Shown here: positions 1-13,700 of the stretch, piece after piece
Numbering within the stretch: position 1 is the first letter of the stretch
Layout: each line of letters opens with the position of its first letter
Assembly: GCA_013396635.1 (NCBI GenBank)
Contig: WBMW01001305.1
Location: 47,187-111,186 of the forward strand
Reading direction: 5' to 3'
Source: Penelope pileata
Lineage: Eukaryota; Chordata; Aves; Galliformes; Cracidae
DNA length: 64,000 nucleotides
Position numbers and translations under genes: made by a program
Notes under the pieces: model-generated
Database searches by the model: none
The model's input: only the letters and a program-made list of their open reading frames with translations
Told to the model about the DNA's origin: nothing

Positions 1-3000
1 GATGCCTTTTTCCCTTCTCAAAGAGGAGCGGAAAGTTTGAAATTTGAGTTTATGACTATGACTTAAAACAGGAAAACATCAGCACTACTGATAGCAGTTT
101 GGTAATGGCTGCTTTTGTCTTGTTTTCAGCTCATGCCTTAATCAAATGAAAAGCTAAGACACCTGCAAGGGAGGCACAGTTGTGGAGAGGGAAGAACATG
201 TCGAAGAATTCCTAGTTGCAAGGAGGGCTGTTAAATTAAGAGAGCTTGAACCAGGCCCAGGTGTGTTGCAGTATCATACAAATTTACAGCTGTAGCAGCT
301 TTGTTGTTATTAGTGTGTGTTGGCATTAAAACAGGCTGTAGTCAGCTTGGCTGTGGACACTGTTAAAAGACTTGTGGAGTGATAATGGTAGTTTCTGGTG
401 TATCTCTGTCTTTATATGCAAAAAGCTTTACATGATGAAGGGGGGAAATAGGAGAGCCTGCCTCTCTCAGAAACTGTTAGCCAAATCAAGGCTTTTCATA
501 ACCAGAACTGAAGCTCTTGTTAAAAAGATTCTGATGATGGAGAACTCAGGGAAGATCATCAGAGAAGGCAAGTGATGAGGGAGCTGAAAGGAGAGAGACT
601 TCTGCTTTTAAATTACGTATTCTGGCAGTACTCGGATACCTTGGGATCTCTGCTGGCTGGCATGTGTTCCTGAAATGTGTGGTCTCTTAACCAGGTTATT
701 CTGTGGGAGTGTAGGTCATAGCAGAATACTGAGAACAATCCCTTTAAGAGGGAAATGTCCCTCCCTTGAGGGAATAATATCAGTAATGTGCACGGAACTG
801 AGACATGGTGGAGGTGTGAGTCATTAAAACACTCTGTGGACAGGTAAATATGAGGGCTGCTCTGAAAGTAATGCCTCCTGTTTTATTTTAGTGGCCCATG
901 ACATCAGAGGTGGATGTTGGTGGGATGGCAGTAGAGGCTGAACCTTCGCACCAATGTTCCGTTCCATGTTGTTGCTGTGTGACAGATGGCAGCAGAGGGG
1001 CAGCCTGACCAAATGGCGTCTGACACGGAAGTGCAGATGAAGCAAAGGGGTGGCACTGAATTCCTCCATGCAGAAAAAGTGGCGGAAAAAATGGCACCCA
1101 TTGACATTCATCAATATTTGTTGAACATTTCTGGAGACCAAACAGTGGATGTGAGCACAGCGAGGCAGTGGGTGGTGCGTTTCAGCAGTGATGGCAGTGA
1201 CAGTGGGGCACCTCTGCTGGTGCAGATGTTTACGAGCGGGGTGTGCAGCTCTTGCTCATGGCTGGCAAAAATGCACAGCTAATGGTGGTGACTATGTTGA
1301 AAAATAGTGTTTCTGTAGCTGAGAATTTGTTCTATCAAATAGCGTTATTGTGCTCTCTGTATCTCTTTCTATGGGCATTAATAGGAAGCATTACTAAGGG
1401 AGTAACCTACATGTTATCCTGCAGTTCTTGGAAAAAAGAGGACTTACTGCACATCTTGCTTTGTCTTCCTAGCATGAGAGTCTTTAGAGGAAAGACCTAA
1501 CCAGAGAGTAACAAGTTAAAATGACCACTGACATCTTGAATAGCGGGGTACATTTCCTGACAATAGGGACACTGAAATTTCTTAGGCACTTACATATGTT
1601 ATAGAAGGCCTTCAAAAATTAGATGTGCCTTTTGCTACCCTAGGCACTGCGTGCTTTTGTCAAAACTTCTAAAACTTTGTTCCAAAACGTATGAAAAGTA
1701 TGAATGCAAGCAAGGACTTTTGCCCTGTGTTGTGATTTATCCTGGCCATTGTCTACAAAAGATGCCTCCCAGGGTGTTAGTGATTATCCAGGTGTCGCTG
1801 ATCAGACTGTTGGGACTAAATAGTTAAGCTTCTGTGGAACATGGTTATTTTAATTAACAGAGCACTGTAGCTATTCAGTGATCTGTGTTTGTAACTGTCA
1901 GGGATCAGTAACTCCCTGTGCCGACTATGGACAAGTGTGTTGGGCTTGATTTCATCTGAATTGTCTTAGACTAGGTGACTAAACAGTGACTTAATTTTCT
2001 TTGGAGAAAAGAAAAAAGGAACTGAAGATGTTGTCCATGTTTTGAGGTCAGTAACTCAATTTCCTCACAGCTGTGTAAATGACAGTCACTGGGGTCAGAC
2101 CGAGGGGACAAGACATCAGTACTGCAAGTTCCCATCATCTTTGATCTAAGTGATGAGCAGTTTTCTTCAAATGATTGAGAGATGCAATTTCCCCTGGTTG
2201 CAGAAGTCAGCTGCTTTGAAGCAATGGCCTGTGATATACTAGCTGTGTTGTTTAACAGCAAGTGTGTGTGATCTGAGTCCAGTGGCAAGACTTCTTGTGA
2301 TGTGAAAGGCTGACTAATGTCCCGTGTGTTTCCATGAAATTTTAGTGACTGGTGTGTAGCATCTTACAAATGAGTATAGTGACTCATTTATAGCATCATC
2401 TGCTCAAAGGTAATGGTACTTTCTGGCATGTATCAAAATGGGGAACCAAGCAATATTGCTTTTGCATTTAAATTGGATGAAGAGATTAAGTGACTGAATT
2501 CATTTATTTCAAATGAGACTTTTATTTACTCTTCTTAAAAAGTTACAATTATTGATATAGGAAACTTTTCTAAATGTCCTTGAAGACAAATATCCTGGGA
2601 GGGCTGATATTTTGGGTAGTTCTTGATGCCAGCATCTAGTTAGGAGGGGGAAAGAGAATCTGATTAACAATGGCACGGTTCCTTATCATTATTGCTTGCC
2701 CAGACATAGAGTCCTGTTGCCAGGAGCCCTGTTGGTGGGTATCCACCACAGGTTTTGGTAGATATCTCTGGATGGATGCATGCTTGGTGTATCTAGAAAA
2801 AAAACTATGCATTTTGGCTGGTCTGATTAGACGTGTAGCCAGAGGAATATATAGGATGCTGAAAATCTGTGCTGACTGGTTTCCTCTGGAGACCTGTGAA
2901 TTTGTATATGTTGTGGTATTTGTTTCCAATAATGCCCTTGAATATCACACATAAGAATTTGTATATTCTGGGTGTGATGGCTTTTTGGTGTGGGGTTTTT

Positions 3001-4733
3001 TTGTTTGAAGTTTGATCAGAGGAGTACACATGTATGGTAGTCTAGTGATAGCTAGCTGCTTGCAGGTAGAGGTTCCTCTGGCTTATTTTGTACCCCTGGG
3101 TTTTCTTGTCCCATTCCCTCTCCATAAGAAACGTGTGTTAGCCACTCTCAGTGGCTCAAACTCACACCTATGAATGTGTTGTTTTTCTGATCTAGGAAGA
3201 GATGTGGATTTCTTTCCTTGTCAGGAACTTCCCCTTGGACAGAAATAGAAGGAAGCAAAATTACAGGAGATGAGGCTCTGTTGATGAGAAGTGTTCCCTG
3301 TTTGGAGGTATCACCTGCTGCTTTGGCTAGAGCAAAACCAAGGCCAGGGCAGTCAGGGTTACATATCAGATCTAATTTCAGTGTGTTTGCAGTGAGAGCT
3401 TCTGCCCTGAGGCTGTTGCAAGGTGGAGAGGGACAGAGAAGTTGATGTACGTGTACGTATGTAGAGACGGTCTGACATGACTTTAGCTAGTCTGTGGGGC
3501 TGTGGGTGAATGCCAAAGGTGAGCCAACTTAAATCAAGCAGTAGGTTGCTCGTAATGCGACGTGCTTCATCTAGGCAAGAGGTGAAAAGTCTGCAAATAA
3601 CCATTGAGCTGCAAGGGATACTTACACCTTCCTATTCTGCCCTGTAAGTTTGGCACACTGATCTTCTGAGTATCTGGTCTCAAGCTGGGTAACTGCAGGC
3701 AAACGTGGATGTTTAAAATAGTTGTGTGTAAGGGGTCTCTGGAGTGCTGCTGTTCAGAAACTTGTGATTGCTTGTGTCCTGTCTACTTCCTGTTGCTTAC
3801 TGTTGGTGTCTGAAGCCGTGCTTTGCATTGTTTGTGGCAGCAAGTCTGGACCGTTCTCGGGAAAGATGATAAAGGGCTGGTTTTGGACTTTGGATCGTTA
3901 CGCTGTGTAAGAAATCTGACTGCTGCTTGTTTTCCCACTAAAATCCCTTTGTATAGAAGCAGGTAAACTAAATGCATGATATGCTAATGGTCTCTGGAGA
4001 AAGCAAGATTCGTGGAGCTAGAGAGTCTGCTTGAAAGTTCACTGTGGTAGTTTTTTGGTGATCCAACAAGCTAAAGTAGTGTAGTAGATAGACTTTCATC
4101 CTATTTCTCCAATGTAAACTGATGATGTGTAACTCTTGCTTTCCTCAGGTGCTGAGAGTCTATCTTTGCCTGAATTCCTCAAAACACTTTAAACTGTTTT
4201 AGACTTCAGCCTTTTAGCTCTGAGAAGGCAGGCTGCTTTTGGTTTCCTTCACTGTGTAAGATAAATCTTATGGCCGGTCTCTCACTGAGTCTGAGATAAC
4301 ACCAAAGCATTTTATTGGAGTGTGAGTTCAGCATGCCTTCTGAAGCTGTATTTTTAGATCAGAATGTGGAGGTCGTTCCCATGTTATTCTTCACAGCTTA
4401 CTGTAAACGTATTCAGATTATTATTTTTTTTCAAAGTATCAATTGGAAGAGCAGACCCAAGTGCTAGTTCTGTCTGTGCTCATTTTTACTTTGTTTCCAT
4501 GGTAATACAGTAATAGTGTTTTCTTGTCTTCCTAGAACTTTTTGATAGAACAAGAATGAGAGGATATTCTTGTCTTGACCACTCATCAGGCTGTTGCTAA
4601 ATTAGTGACTGAATGCTTAGATGAGTAATGCTGCTGCTTCTGGTGTGGGCGTGTACAGCATAATTATATGGGCACAGCAGTGTAACCTGTCATTTTTTGT
4701 CTCCGCCTATCTCCCTCTTCCTTCTTCTTTCAG
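1..4733 (+). other. PIKFYVE: PIKFYVE intron 12 (3' portion)
   Basis: I see no exon with a recognisable PIKFYVE protein match before the acceptor at 4732-4733 (pyrimidine-rich tract, then CAG). The stretch holds a Galluhop remnant at about 849-1411. The rest is AT-rich sequence with short, unconserved open frames. An exon could be missed if it is short and poorly conserved. Confidence 0.7.
849..1411 (+). mobile_element. Galluhop-like mariner remnant (internally deleted)
   Basis: The element is bounded by imperfect inverted repeats: GGGCTGCTCTGAAAGTAATG after 853 and its divergent complement ending near 1411. Between them is a transposase N-terminus remnant at 986-1282, in the + frame, with the IHQYLLNISGDQTVDVS and VVRFSS signature. 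The central catalytic part is missing, and the sequence jumps to the 3' terminal segment near 1260. It lies in PIKFYVE intron 12. Confidence 0.8.
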
Positions 4734-7700
4734 AGTACTTGAATCCTGACAACGGAGGGCAGCAGATGTTCTCTATAAGTGATGCTTTTATTAAAGGTAA
4801 GGGGGAAAATTTCAAATGTTGCTGTTGTGTGCTTTAATATAATGATGAAAATTCCTCAGTGCTCCTTTACTTAGAGCATTGATGCTTCAGAAATACTTAC
4901 TTGATAGTAAAACTGAAGCTACTTTTGGCAGAACTGGCATATAGGCTACATTCTATCTTTTTTTGGATGCACTTTCAAGCTCAAATTTCTTTCACTTCTC
5001 AAATTTCTTCATTCAGAAGAGCTCAGCCTTACAATTTTTTGAAAGTAAGTCTAAGTTGCAGGGTTTATCGCTTTGGTTTATAGTTTCCCCACCCACAAAC
5101 TTGTATAACAAACACCAATTCAAGCTTTCTTTACAAGCAAATGGAGACGTGATTTAATTCATTGCACTCTGTCTACAGAGTAGTTCAAAGCTTCATCTCT
5201 TAAAACTTTCTGGGTTTCCTGTCACCACCACTAATGCTTCTGACATGAAAGGCCATCAGATGCAGTTGTGATTTTTAAAACCATGTGCTCTCCAATTTTG
5301 TAATCAGGTGTACTTGTATTTTTTTTTCTCCATTTGATGCCTTTGATTTTAGTGAGTTCTGAGGAGAAGGGGAAATAAGTGTGGGAATTGCAGCCAGAAA
5401 AATCAAGTGGCTAAACTAATGCTTAATTTTTAACTGGACTTCTGCAGGAGGGGGGGGAAGGGAAAAACACAGCTTAACTTCTGCTAATCTATGGAGCTAA
5501 TTTTGAGTGTGGAGTGTCTGGAAGAAGTAAATTGCTGTTTTTAAAGCATCTTTTTGCGATGGTTCTGCTCAGGTTACATAATAAGAATTCATGGTCAGAT
5601 AATGCACTCTCAGTTGTTTAAAGCTTGAGCTCTGAAGGATTACATTCTCGCCGATGAGCAGTTCTACACCGCTAGCATTAAATGATTTATAATACAGTCA
5701 GCCATTGTACGAATAAGAAGGTTCTAACTTGGAATATCATAATATCTGTGTGGGAAATAACTTAGTAACTCTTACAATGCACGGAAAACTGTAATCTTGG
5801 TAACCAAAACAAATAGAGAACAGTTTTAGAGACAGGCCACACAGTGCAGTGATAGAAAGTGGCGGTTGTTCCCTCCAAGTGGGGACTACTCTGCACTGTT
5901 GGAACATGTTTACTGTTCCTGAAACCAGAAGTGAGTGCAGTTTATACTGACATCTAGAATTTTAGAAATTGCATCTGGTGGATACAGCCTTAGTTGACAT
6001 CCTATTTAACATAGTGGAGAGAGAGAGCTGTGTCTGTCATGGCTAGGTGAAAGGGAATGAGATGTGCTGAGATTTTTGGACATCTTGTGCCACTTTATTT
6101 ACAGGAAATCCTTAAGCTGCTGAGGGAAAAGAATTCTGCAGTGTTCAATACTGTGACACAGCCTAGATGAACCAGCCCACCCGCAGCTTGCTCTGCACCT
6201 GACTAGCAAAGCGGTGGTGTTTAGGATCTGACTACAAGTCACATGAAGCACAGTATTATTTAAAATGTGTTTAGGAGACATGCTAAACAAAGCCTTTACC
6301 AAGATATTTTTGGAACTCGTGCTGCAGCCCACATGGCTTAACTTTGTCTTTCTAATGCCACTTACATGTATATGTCTTCAAAGCATCACCTTTCTGTGGA
6401 TCAAATTAGTGCCTTTGATCAATATTCTAAATCTAAAAGGCATTATGAGTATATAAGGTATTCTGAATTTGCTGCTTATTTATAGGCAAAACTGGCATGT
6501 AACTTTGTTTTTTCTCTTGTCTTAATTTTAATTCCAGGAGAGCAAAATACCTTCTCTATACCTGCAGTACAAGAACTGCAGTAACTCACTTTTCCTTTGT
6601 ATGCTTACCGCTGTTACACTCAGTATTGTTTATAGCGTTGTGTTACCATGACTTCTAGCTAAAACTCAGGCTTTCAAGAGGCTTAGACTTATGTCCTAGT
6701 AAATTCTTTCCTTTTCTAAGTAGTGTTTCGGTTGTGACATTACATTAACAAGGGTTTTTTTTTGTCTCTTGCAGAGTCATTATTCAACAGGAGGGTGGAG
6801 GAGAAGTCCAAAGAACTCTTTTTCACGCCTTTAGGCTGGCACCACAGCAATCTGGATCTGCTCAGAGAAGAGAATGGGGAGAAACAAGCCATGGAAAGGC
6901 TGCTGTAAGAAAAATGAATTTACATACCTTGAGTAACAATTCCTGAAGCCCTTCTGTTCCACCAGCTTTCAGTGGGGCTTGATCTTCCATGAACAATACA
7001 AAGAACTAGTCTGCATTAAGACAATAGCATTTTTACAGTATATTTTGATTGCTTTCTTTCTTGTGGGTTTTTCGTATGTTGCTCTGACAGGAATGCTTCT
7101 TTTCTGTTTCCACAAAGCACTATTTGATAGAGCAAATTCTCAGCTACAAAAACACTATTTTTCAGCATAGTCACCACCATTAGCTGATTTGCACACATGA
7201 GCTGATCAAGACACTCGTCATTCTGTGGTGTGACAGCAGTGCATGGCTGTCTGGAGTGTGGCATGTCTTTCATGTTGCTGTCACCACTGCTGAAATGCAC
7301 CATCCACTGCATCACTGTGTTCACAGCCACTGTTGGGTCTCCAGAAATGTTCAGCAAGTGTTGATGAATGTCAGTGGGTGCCATTTTTTCCTCATGGAGG
7401 AATTGAATTTCCCCCCTTTGCTTCATCTGCCCTCCCATGTCAGACGCCATTTGGTCAGACCCCTCTGCTGCCATTTGTCACACAGCAACAACATGGAATG
7501 GAACGTTGGTGGGAAGGTTCAACCTCTACTGCCGTACCACCAACATCCACCCCTGATGTTGTGGGCCAACAGAATAAAACAGGAGACATTACTTTCAGAG
7601 CAGCATTTACATGCTTAAGTAGAGGACAAGAGCGTTGACTGTAGAACTTGCTAGGAATCTCTATCTTCAGATGACTTCCTGTAACTTCCTGCACTGTAAA

Positions 7701-10700
7701 TATCAAGAAATTAACTTTTGGAAGGTGGCTTACTTTAAACACTGCTATTTTCCTCACTGCAAGTCTATTTCGTTACAGCTCTGCTAACCACAACCACATG
7801 ATGGCATTGCTTCAGCAACTTCTGTACAACGAGTCTCTGTCGCTGTCATGGAGGGATATCATTGTACCTGTGGTCTGTCAGGTAGTTCAGACTGTACGGC
7901 CTGATGTCAAGAACAGGGATGATGATATGGATATCCGCCAGTTTGTTCACATCAAGAAGGTAAGTTTCGGACAGTGGATGTAGGGAAAGACAAAAAATGA
8001 AGGTGCTGGCAGCGCCTGTTGTTTGAAGGGAAAGGTTGTCCCCCTCACCCTCAGCATATTCAGTGCTGGGATTGGTCATTATAGCCTTTGGATAATGTGG
8101 GGTTCTAGGAAAAGTTGTGTAGGAGTTTTACTTTCTGGAAAACATGCTTTAATGCCCTGGAGCTGACATTTTCTTTCAGGCTGTAGGCTGCAGAAAATAG
8201 CAAATACCTCTGTAATGACTTGCTTCCTTTTTTGTTTTCTACTTATTTCGTGCTTGGGTTGGAGAGGTACTGAACACTTAAGTAGCTTGCAAGAGTCTGT
8301 GTAGCAATCTGCTGCCCTGTAGCTCTGTTATGGAAGATTTAAATCCTTGGATGCTAAGCATAATGACTTGCTTCACAGAGGAAAACTCAATTGGTAGGGA
8401 TGGGGCATCCAGTTTTGCCAGTGATGTCATTGCTGAACTGTAGGGCTGGAGTTGTGGCATGCAGAGCTTGTTCTGGGAGGCTGATGTGAACCTGACCTCC
8501 AAGGAAGCAGTGTCACTGAGGCTCACAGGCTTGGGCTTATTTTTGCCTGGAAGAAATTTGTCTTGGGAGATCTCCTTCATTTGTAAGTAAGAAAAGATAT
8601 GAGGAGAGCTTTATGTTACTCATGGCAGTTCTGTAGCATCTCTTGAAGCAGCAACAACTGATGCTGCCTGTCTTGAAGCCTAAATTCAAAAAGGAGATGT
8701 TCAGAGATTAAATCTCTCATAGGTGTTTTCACATGCCAGTAACACAGATGTCCTCAAACATGTTACTCAGGAACCTGTTTCATGTTGTTTCTTGCTCGTG
8801 TAACTGGTTGTGACTGCAGGCACAACAGTCAACCATTCATGCTCAACTAGTATGTAGAGGTTTGTTTGTTTTTTCTCTTTTACCATTACAGCTCTTGTTC
8901 ATTACTAGTGGAAATGTTATGTGTAAAAGCATGTGCTCCCCATGGCTTACAGAACTTGAGTTTCCTTATTACCTTCCAGAGTGTACTTGATTTCATGAAT
9001 CTGTTGGGAGTGGTGTAGAGGTCCTGGAACTTAACAATTGTTTTCATGTTTTTGTCCTTTGCTGCCTGATTTTGAAGGAAAAGAGTTGTATGCCCAGCAT
9101 GACAGCATATGATCTTTAATTTGATAACTAAGGGTGTAGATAAAGTCTGCATACCAGCCATGTAGCTATTCTGTTAGACTTGCAATGTTTAAGTTATTGA
9201 AACTTCTAACAATATTAAGTATTCAACTTTTTTTTCTCTGTTAGATCCCTGGTGGAAAGAAGTTTGACTCCATGGTGGTGAATGGATTTGTTTGCACTAA
9301 GAATGTTGCACACAAGAAGGTAATTCAGACATGATCGATCAAGTGCTTGTTGTAGTGCATGCTGAAGGAAACAAGTGTGCTGTGACTTCTTTTTTGTGTT
9401 AGAAGCTTCTCTCACCACTTTCTCCAGTTTGTTGAGCCCCAGAGCAAGAATGTATTTTAATGCATATCTTTTCAAAGCTGTTTTCTTTTAGCTCGGAGAT
9501 TCTTGTGAGAGGGTGAGAAAAATCTTCCCTCATGCACGTACAGCAAAATACCCTTTCTGTTCCCTCAGTCTAGAGGCATCTAGTGATTACCCCAAGTTTT
9601 AGTCAGAAAAAAAGGCCTTTATAGTCCTGATTTATGTGACAGTATAGTAAAATGGACCTTTAAATAGGACTGGAGGTCAAGCTAGAAGTGATCCAGACAG
9701 AGGCTCTGAATTATATAAAGACTGTGTATGACTTTAATGTTCTTGGAGGTGACTGCAGAAACCTTCAGCATTGCACTCCCACTGAACAGTAGCTGTGAAA
9801 TTCTAAGAACTGAATGTAGCATTCTCATAAGAAAGAAGAATGTATAGACGGTGTGGGAAATAACTAGGGAACTTTTGCTTAAATACAGGCATAAGTAGTC
9901 TGTTTGTTCTCCCCCCATATGCTTTTCTCTTCCATCTTTTAAACTATTTTGTGTCTTTTGTAGATGAACTCCTGCATAAAAAATCCCAAAATTCTTCTGC
10001 TGAAGTGCTCAATAGAGTACCTCTATCGAGAAGAAACAAAGTTTACTTGCATAGACCCTATAGTACTTCAGGTAAGAGTGTGGTTTTCTTCTTGGTTTAA
10101 AATTGCCTGAGATCCAGTGATTCAAACAAAAGGGTGACGATCAGTGCATGCATAATTCTTCAGTGTGTATAGGGGACTTGAGTTAGTGGGATTGCACAGG
10201 AAAGAAAGAAATTTCCTTTTGTAATAGTTAGCTAAGGAAACTGTTGCACTAAATAGAATACAAACTTATAGTCTTCTGCTGAGTTTTTTTTGACATCAGG
10301 AGTTGCACGTACTGAGATTGCATTTAATCTTAAGGATCGTAAAATCAGTATTTTAGAAAGCAGCTTTCACTTTTAATGATGCTCTGTATAAGAAGCATTC
10401 AGTTCAGAAGGTCGGAGCTAGACATTGTTTAGGTGTGCAGCGAAATACTAAAGAAGTGAATATAGGCAAGAGTTAGGTTGTACCCACATTACTTTTTGTC
10501 AGGCTTGAACAAATGGGACAACGCCCAACCTAATGAAGTGATGTGGTACAAAAAGTCACTTTGGAACACATGCCCAGCTCTTGTAAGCTGGGAGGTGCCT
10601 TGGGTGTGAAAACACAGAAATGGGTGGACTTTTTGTTTAACACACTGCATATCTGCCTGAGGATCAGTTTTTCAGATCTTTGCCAGGGTACTTGTAACAT

Positions 10701-13700
10701 GGGCATTTGGTGCATTACTGAGCTTGGGCCATAATGTTAGTAGTTAACTATTTCCTTAAATTGCATGTAAGACCACTTCCACTTGGTGCTTAATAGATAG
10801 ATTTACAGATATGAAAGCTTTAGCAATAGAACTGCTCTGCCTAGTGAGTTGGTTTTCCAATAAAAGCTTAAGCTGAGACTTGTCCTTTGAATGGGACAGA
10901 AACATCTGCTATTCTTTACTGGTTGCAGTGATTGTTTCAGTGACTGCTTCAGAACATGATCATAAGTATTTGTGTATCTGCCCTAAAGCTCCATAGGGAA
11001 GAGAATGCTACAGAAGTATTAGTAGAGTTGAGAAAGTAAGTTGCCCAGGGCCCCATCCAATGTGGCCTTGAACACTTCAAGGGGTGGAGCATCTTCAGCT
11101 TCTTTAGACACCCTGTGCCAGTGCCTCACCATCCTCTGTGTAAAGAACTTCTTTGAAATATCTAATCCTCCCCTCTTTGAGTTTAAAATCATTTTCCCTT
11201 GTCCTATCATTATCAGGCCATGTAAAAAGTCGGTCTCCCTCCTGCTTATAAACCCCCCTCAAGTACTGGAAAGCTGCAGTGAGGTCTCCTCAGATCTTTC
11301 TCTTCTCCAGGCTGAATAAGCCCAGCTCCCTCAACCTCTCTTCATAGGAGAGGTGCTCCAGCTCTCTGATCATCTTTGTGGCCTCCTCTGGACCCTCTCC
11401 AACACCTGAGGCTTTGTGCTGGTGCCCCCAAACCTGGACACAGTACTCCGTGTCTATGGGGCCTCAAAAGGGCACAGTAGAGGGGAACAATCACCTCTCC
11501 CTGCTCGCCACTTCTCTTTTGATGAAGCCCAGGATACTGTTGGCCTTCTGGACTGCAAGTGCATGCTGTTAGCTCCTGTCCTGCTGAGGTTCTTCTCAGC
11601 AGGACCACTCTCAAGGAGTTCTTGTCCCAGTCNTCTAAGAACTGAATGTAGCATTCTCATAAGAAAGAAGAATGTATAGACGGTGTGGGAAATAACTAGG
11701 GAACTTTTGCTTAAATACAGGCATAAGTAGTCTGTTTGTTCTCCCCCCATATGCTTTTCTCTTCCATCTTTTAAACTATTTTGTGTCTTTTGTAGATGAA
11801 CTCCTGCATAAAAAATCCCAAAATTCTTCTGCTGAAGTGCTCAATAGAGTACCTCTATCGAGAAGAAACAAAGTTTACTTGCATAGACCCTATAGTACTT
11901 CAGGTAAGAGTGTGGTTTTCTTCTTGGTTTAAAATTGCCTGAGATCCAGTGATTCAAACAAAAGGGTGACGATCAGTGCATGCATAATTCTTCAGTGTGT
12001 ATAGGGGACTTGAGTTAGTGGGATTGCACAGGAAAGAAAGAAATTTCCTTTTGTAATAGTTAGCTAAGGAAACTGTTGCACTAAATAGAATACAAACTTA
12101 TAGTCTTCTGCTGAGTTTTTTTTGACATCAGGAGTTGCACGTACTGAGATTGCATTTAATCTTAAGGATCGTAAAATCAGTATTTTAGAAAGCAGCTTTC
12201 ACTTTTAATGATGCTCTGTATAAGAAGCATTCAGTTCAGAAGGTCGGAGCTAGACATTGTTTAGGTGTGCAGCGAAATACTAAAGAAGTGAATATAGGCA
12301 AGAGTTAGGTTGTACCCACATTACTTTTTGTCAGGCTTGAACAAATGGGACAACGCCCAACCTAATGAAGTGATGTGGTACAAAAAGTCACTTTGGAACA
12401 CATGCCCAGCTCTTGTAAGCTGGGAGGTGCCTTGGGTGTGAAAACACAGAAATGGGTGGACTTTTTGTTTAACACACTGCATATCTGCCTGAGGATCAGT
12501 TTTTCAGATCTTTGCCAGGGTACTTGTAACATGGGCATTTGGTGCATTACTGAGCTTGGGCCATAATGTTAGTAGTTAACTATTTCCTTAAATTGCATGT
12601 AAGACCACTTCCACTTGGTGCTTAATAGATAGATTTACAGATATGAAAGCTTTAGCAATAGAACTGCTCTGCCTAGTGAGTTGGTTTTCCAATAAAAGCT
12701 TAAGCTGAGACTTGTCCTTTGAATGGGACAGAAACATCTGCTATTCTTTACTGGTTGCAGTGATTGTTTCAGTGACTGCTTCAGAACATGATCATAAGTA
12801 TTTGTGTATCTGCCCTAAAGCTCCATAGGGAAGAGAATGCTACAGAAGTATTAGTAGAGTTGAGAAAGTAAGTTGCCCAGGGCCCCATCCAATGTGGCCT
12901 TGAACACTTCAAGGGGTGGAGCATCTTCAGCTTCTTTAGACACCCTGTGCCAGTGCCTCACCATCCTCTGTGTAAAGAACTTCTTTGAAATATCTAATCC
13001 TCCCCTCTTTGAGTTTAAAATCATTTTCCCTTGTCCTATCATTATCAGGCCATGTAAAAAGTCGGTCTCCCTCCTGCTTATAAACCCCCCTCAAGTACTG
13101 GAAAGCTGCAGTGAGGTCTCCTCAGATCTTTCTCTTCTCCAGGCTGAATAAGCCCAGCTCCCTCAACCTCTCTTCATAGGAGAGGTGCTCCAGCTCTCTG
13201 ATCATCTTTGTGGCCTCCTCTGGACCCTCTCCAACACCTGAGGCTTTGTGCTGGTGCCCCCAAACCTGGACACAGTACTCCGTGTCTATGGGGCCTCAAA
13301 AGGGCACAGTAGAGGGGAACAATCACCTCTCCCTGCTCGCCACTTCTCTTTTGATGAAGCCCAGGATACTGTTGGCCTTCTGGACTGCAAGTGCATGCTG
13401 CTAGCTCCTGTCCTGCTGAGGTTCTTCTCAGCAGGACCACTCTCAAGGAGTTCTTGTCCCAGTCTGTACCTCTTATCTGGGATTGACCTGACTCAAGTGC
13501 AATGTCTTGCACTTGGCCTTTTTGAACCTCATTATTTTCACATGGGCCCACTTCTCAAGCTTGTCCACGTCCATTTGGATGGCATCCCTTCCTTCTATTA
13601 TATCGACTGTACCACTCAGCTTGGTGCCATCTGCAGACCTGCTGAGGGTGCACTCGATCCTACTGTCTGCCATTGATAAAGATGTCAAAGAGCACCAGTC

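Noticed and set aside
7016..7474. 152-codon reverse frame as a domesticated transposase gene
   Set aside because: It is a Galluhop remnant lacking the catalytic core, and a second copy of the family at 849-1411 is also degraded.
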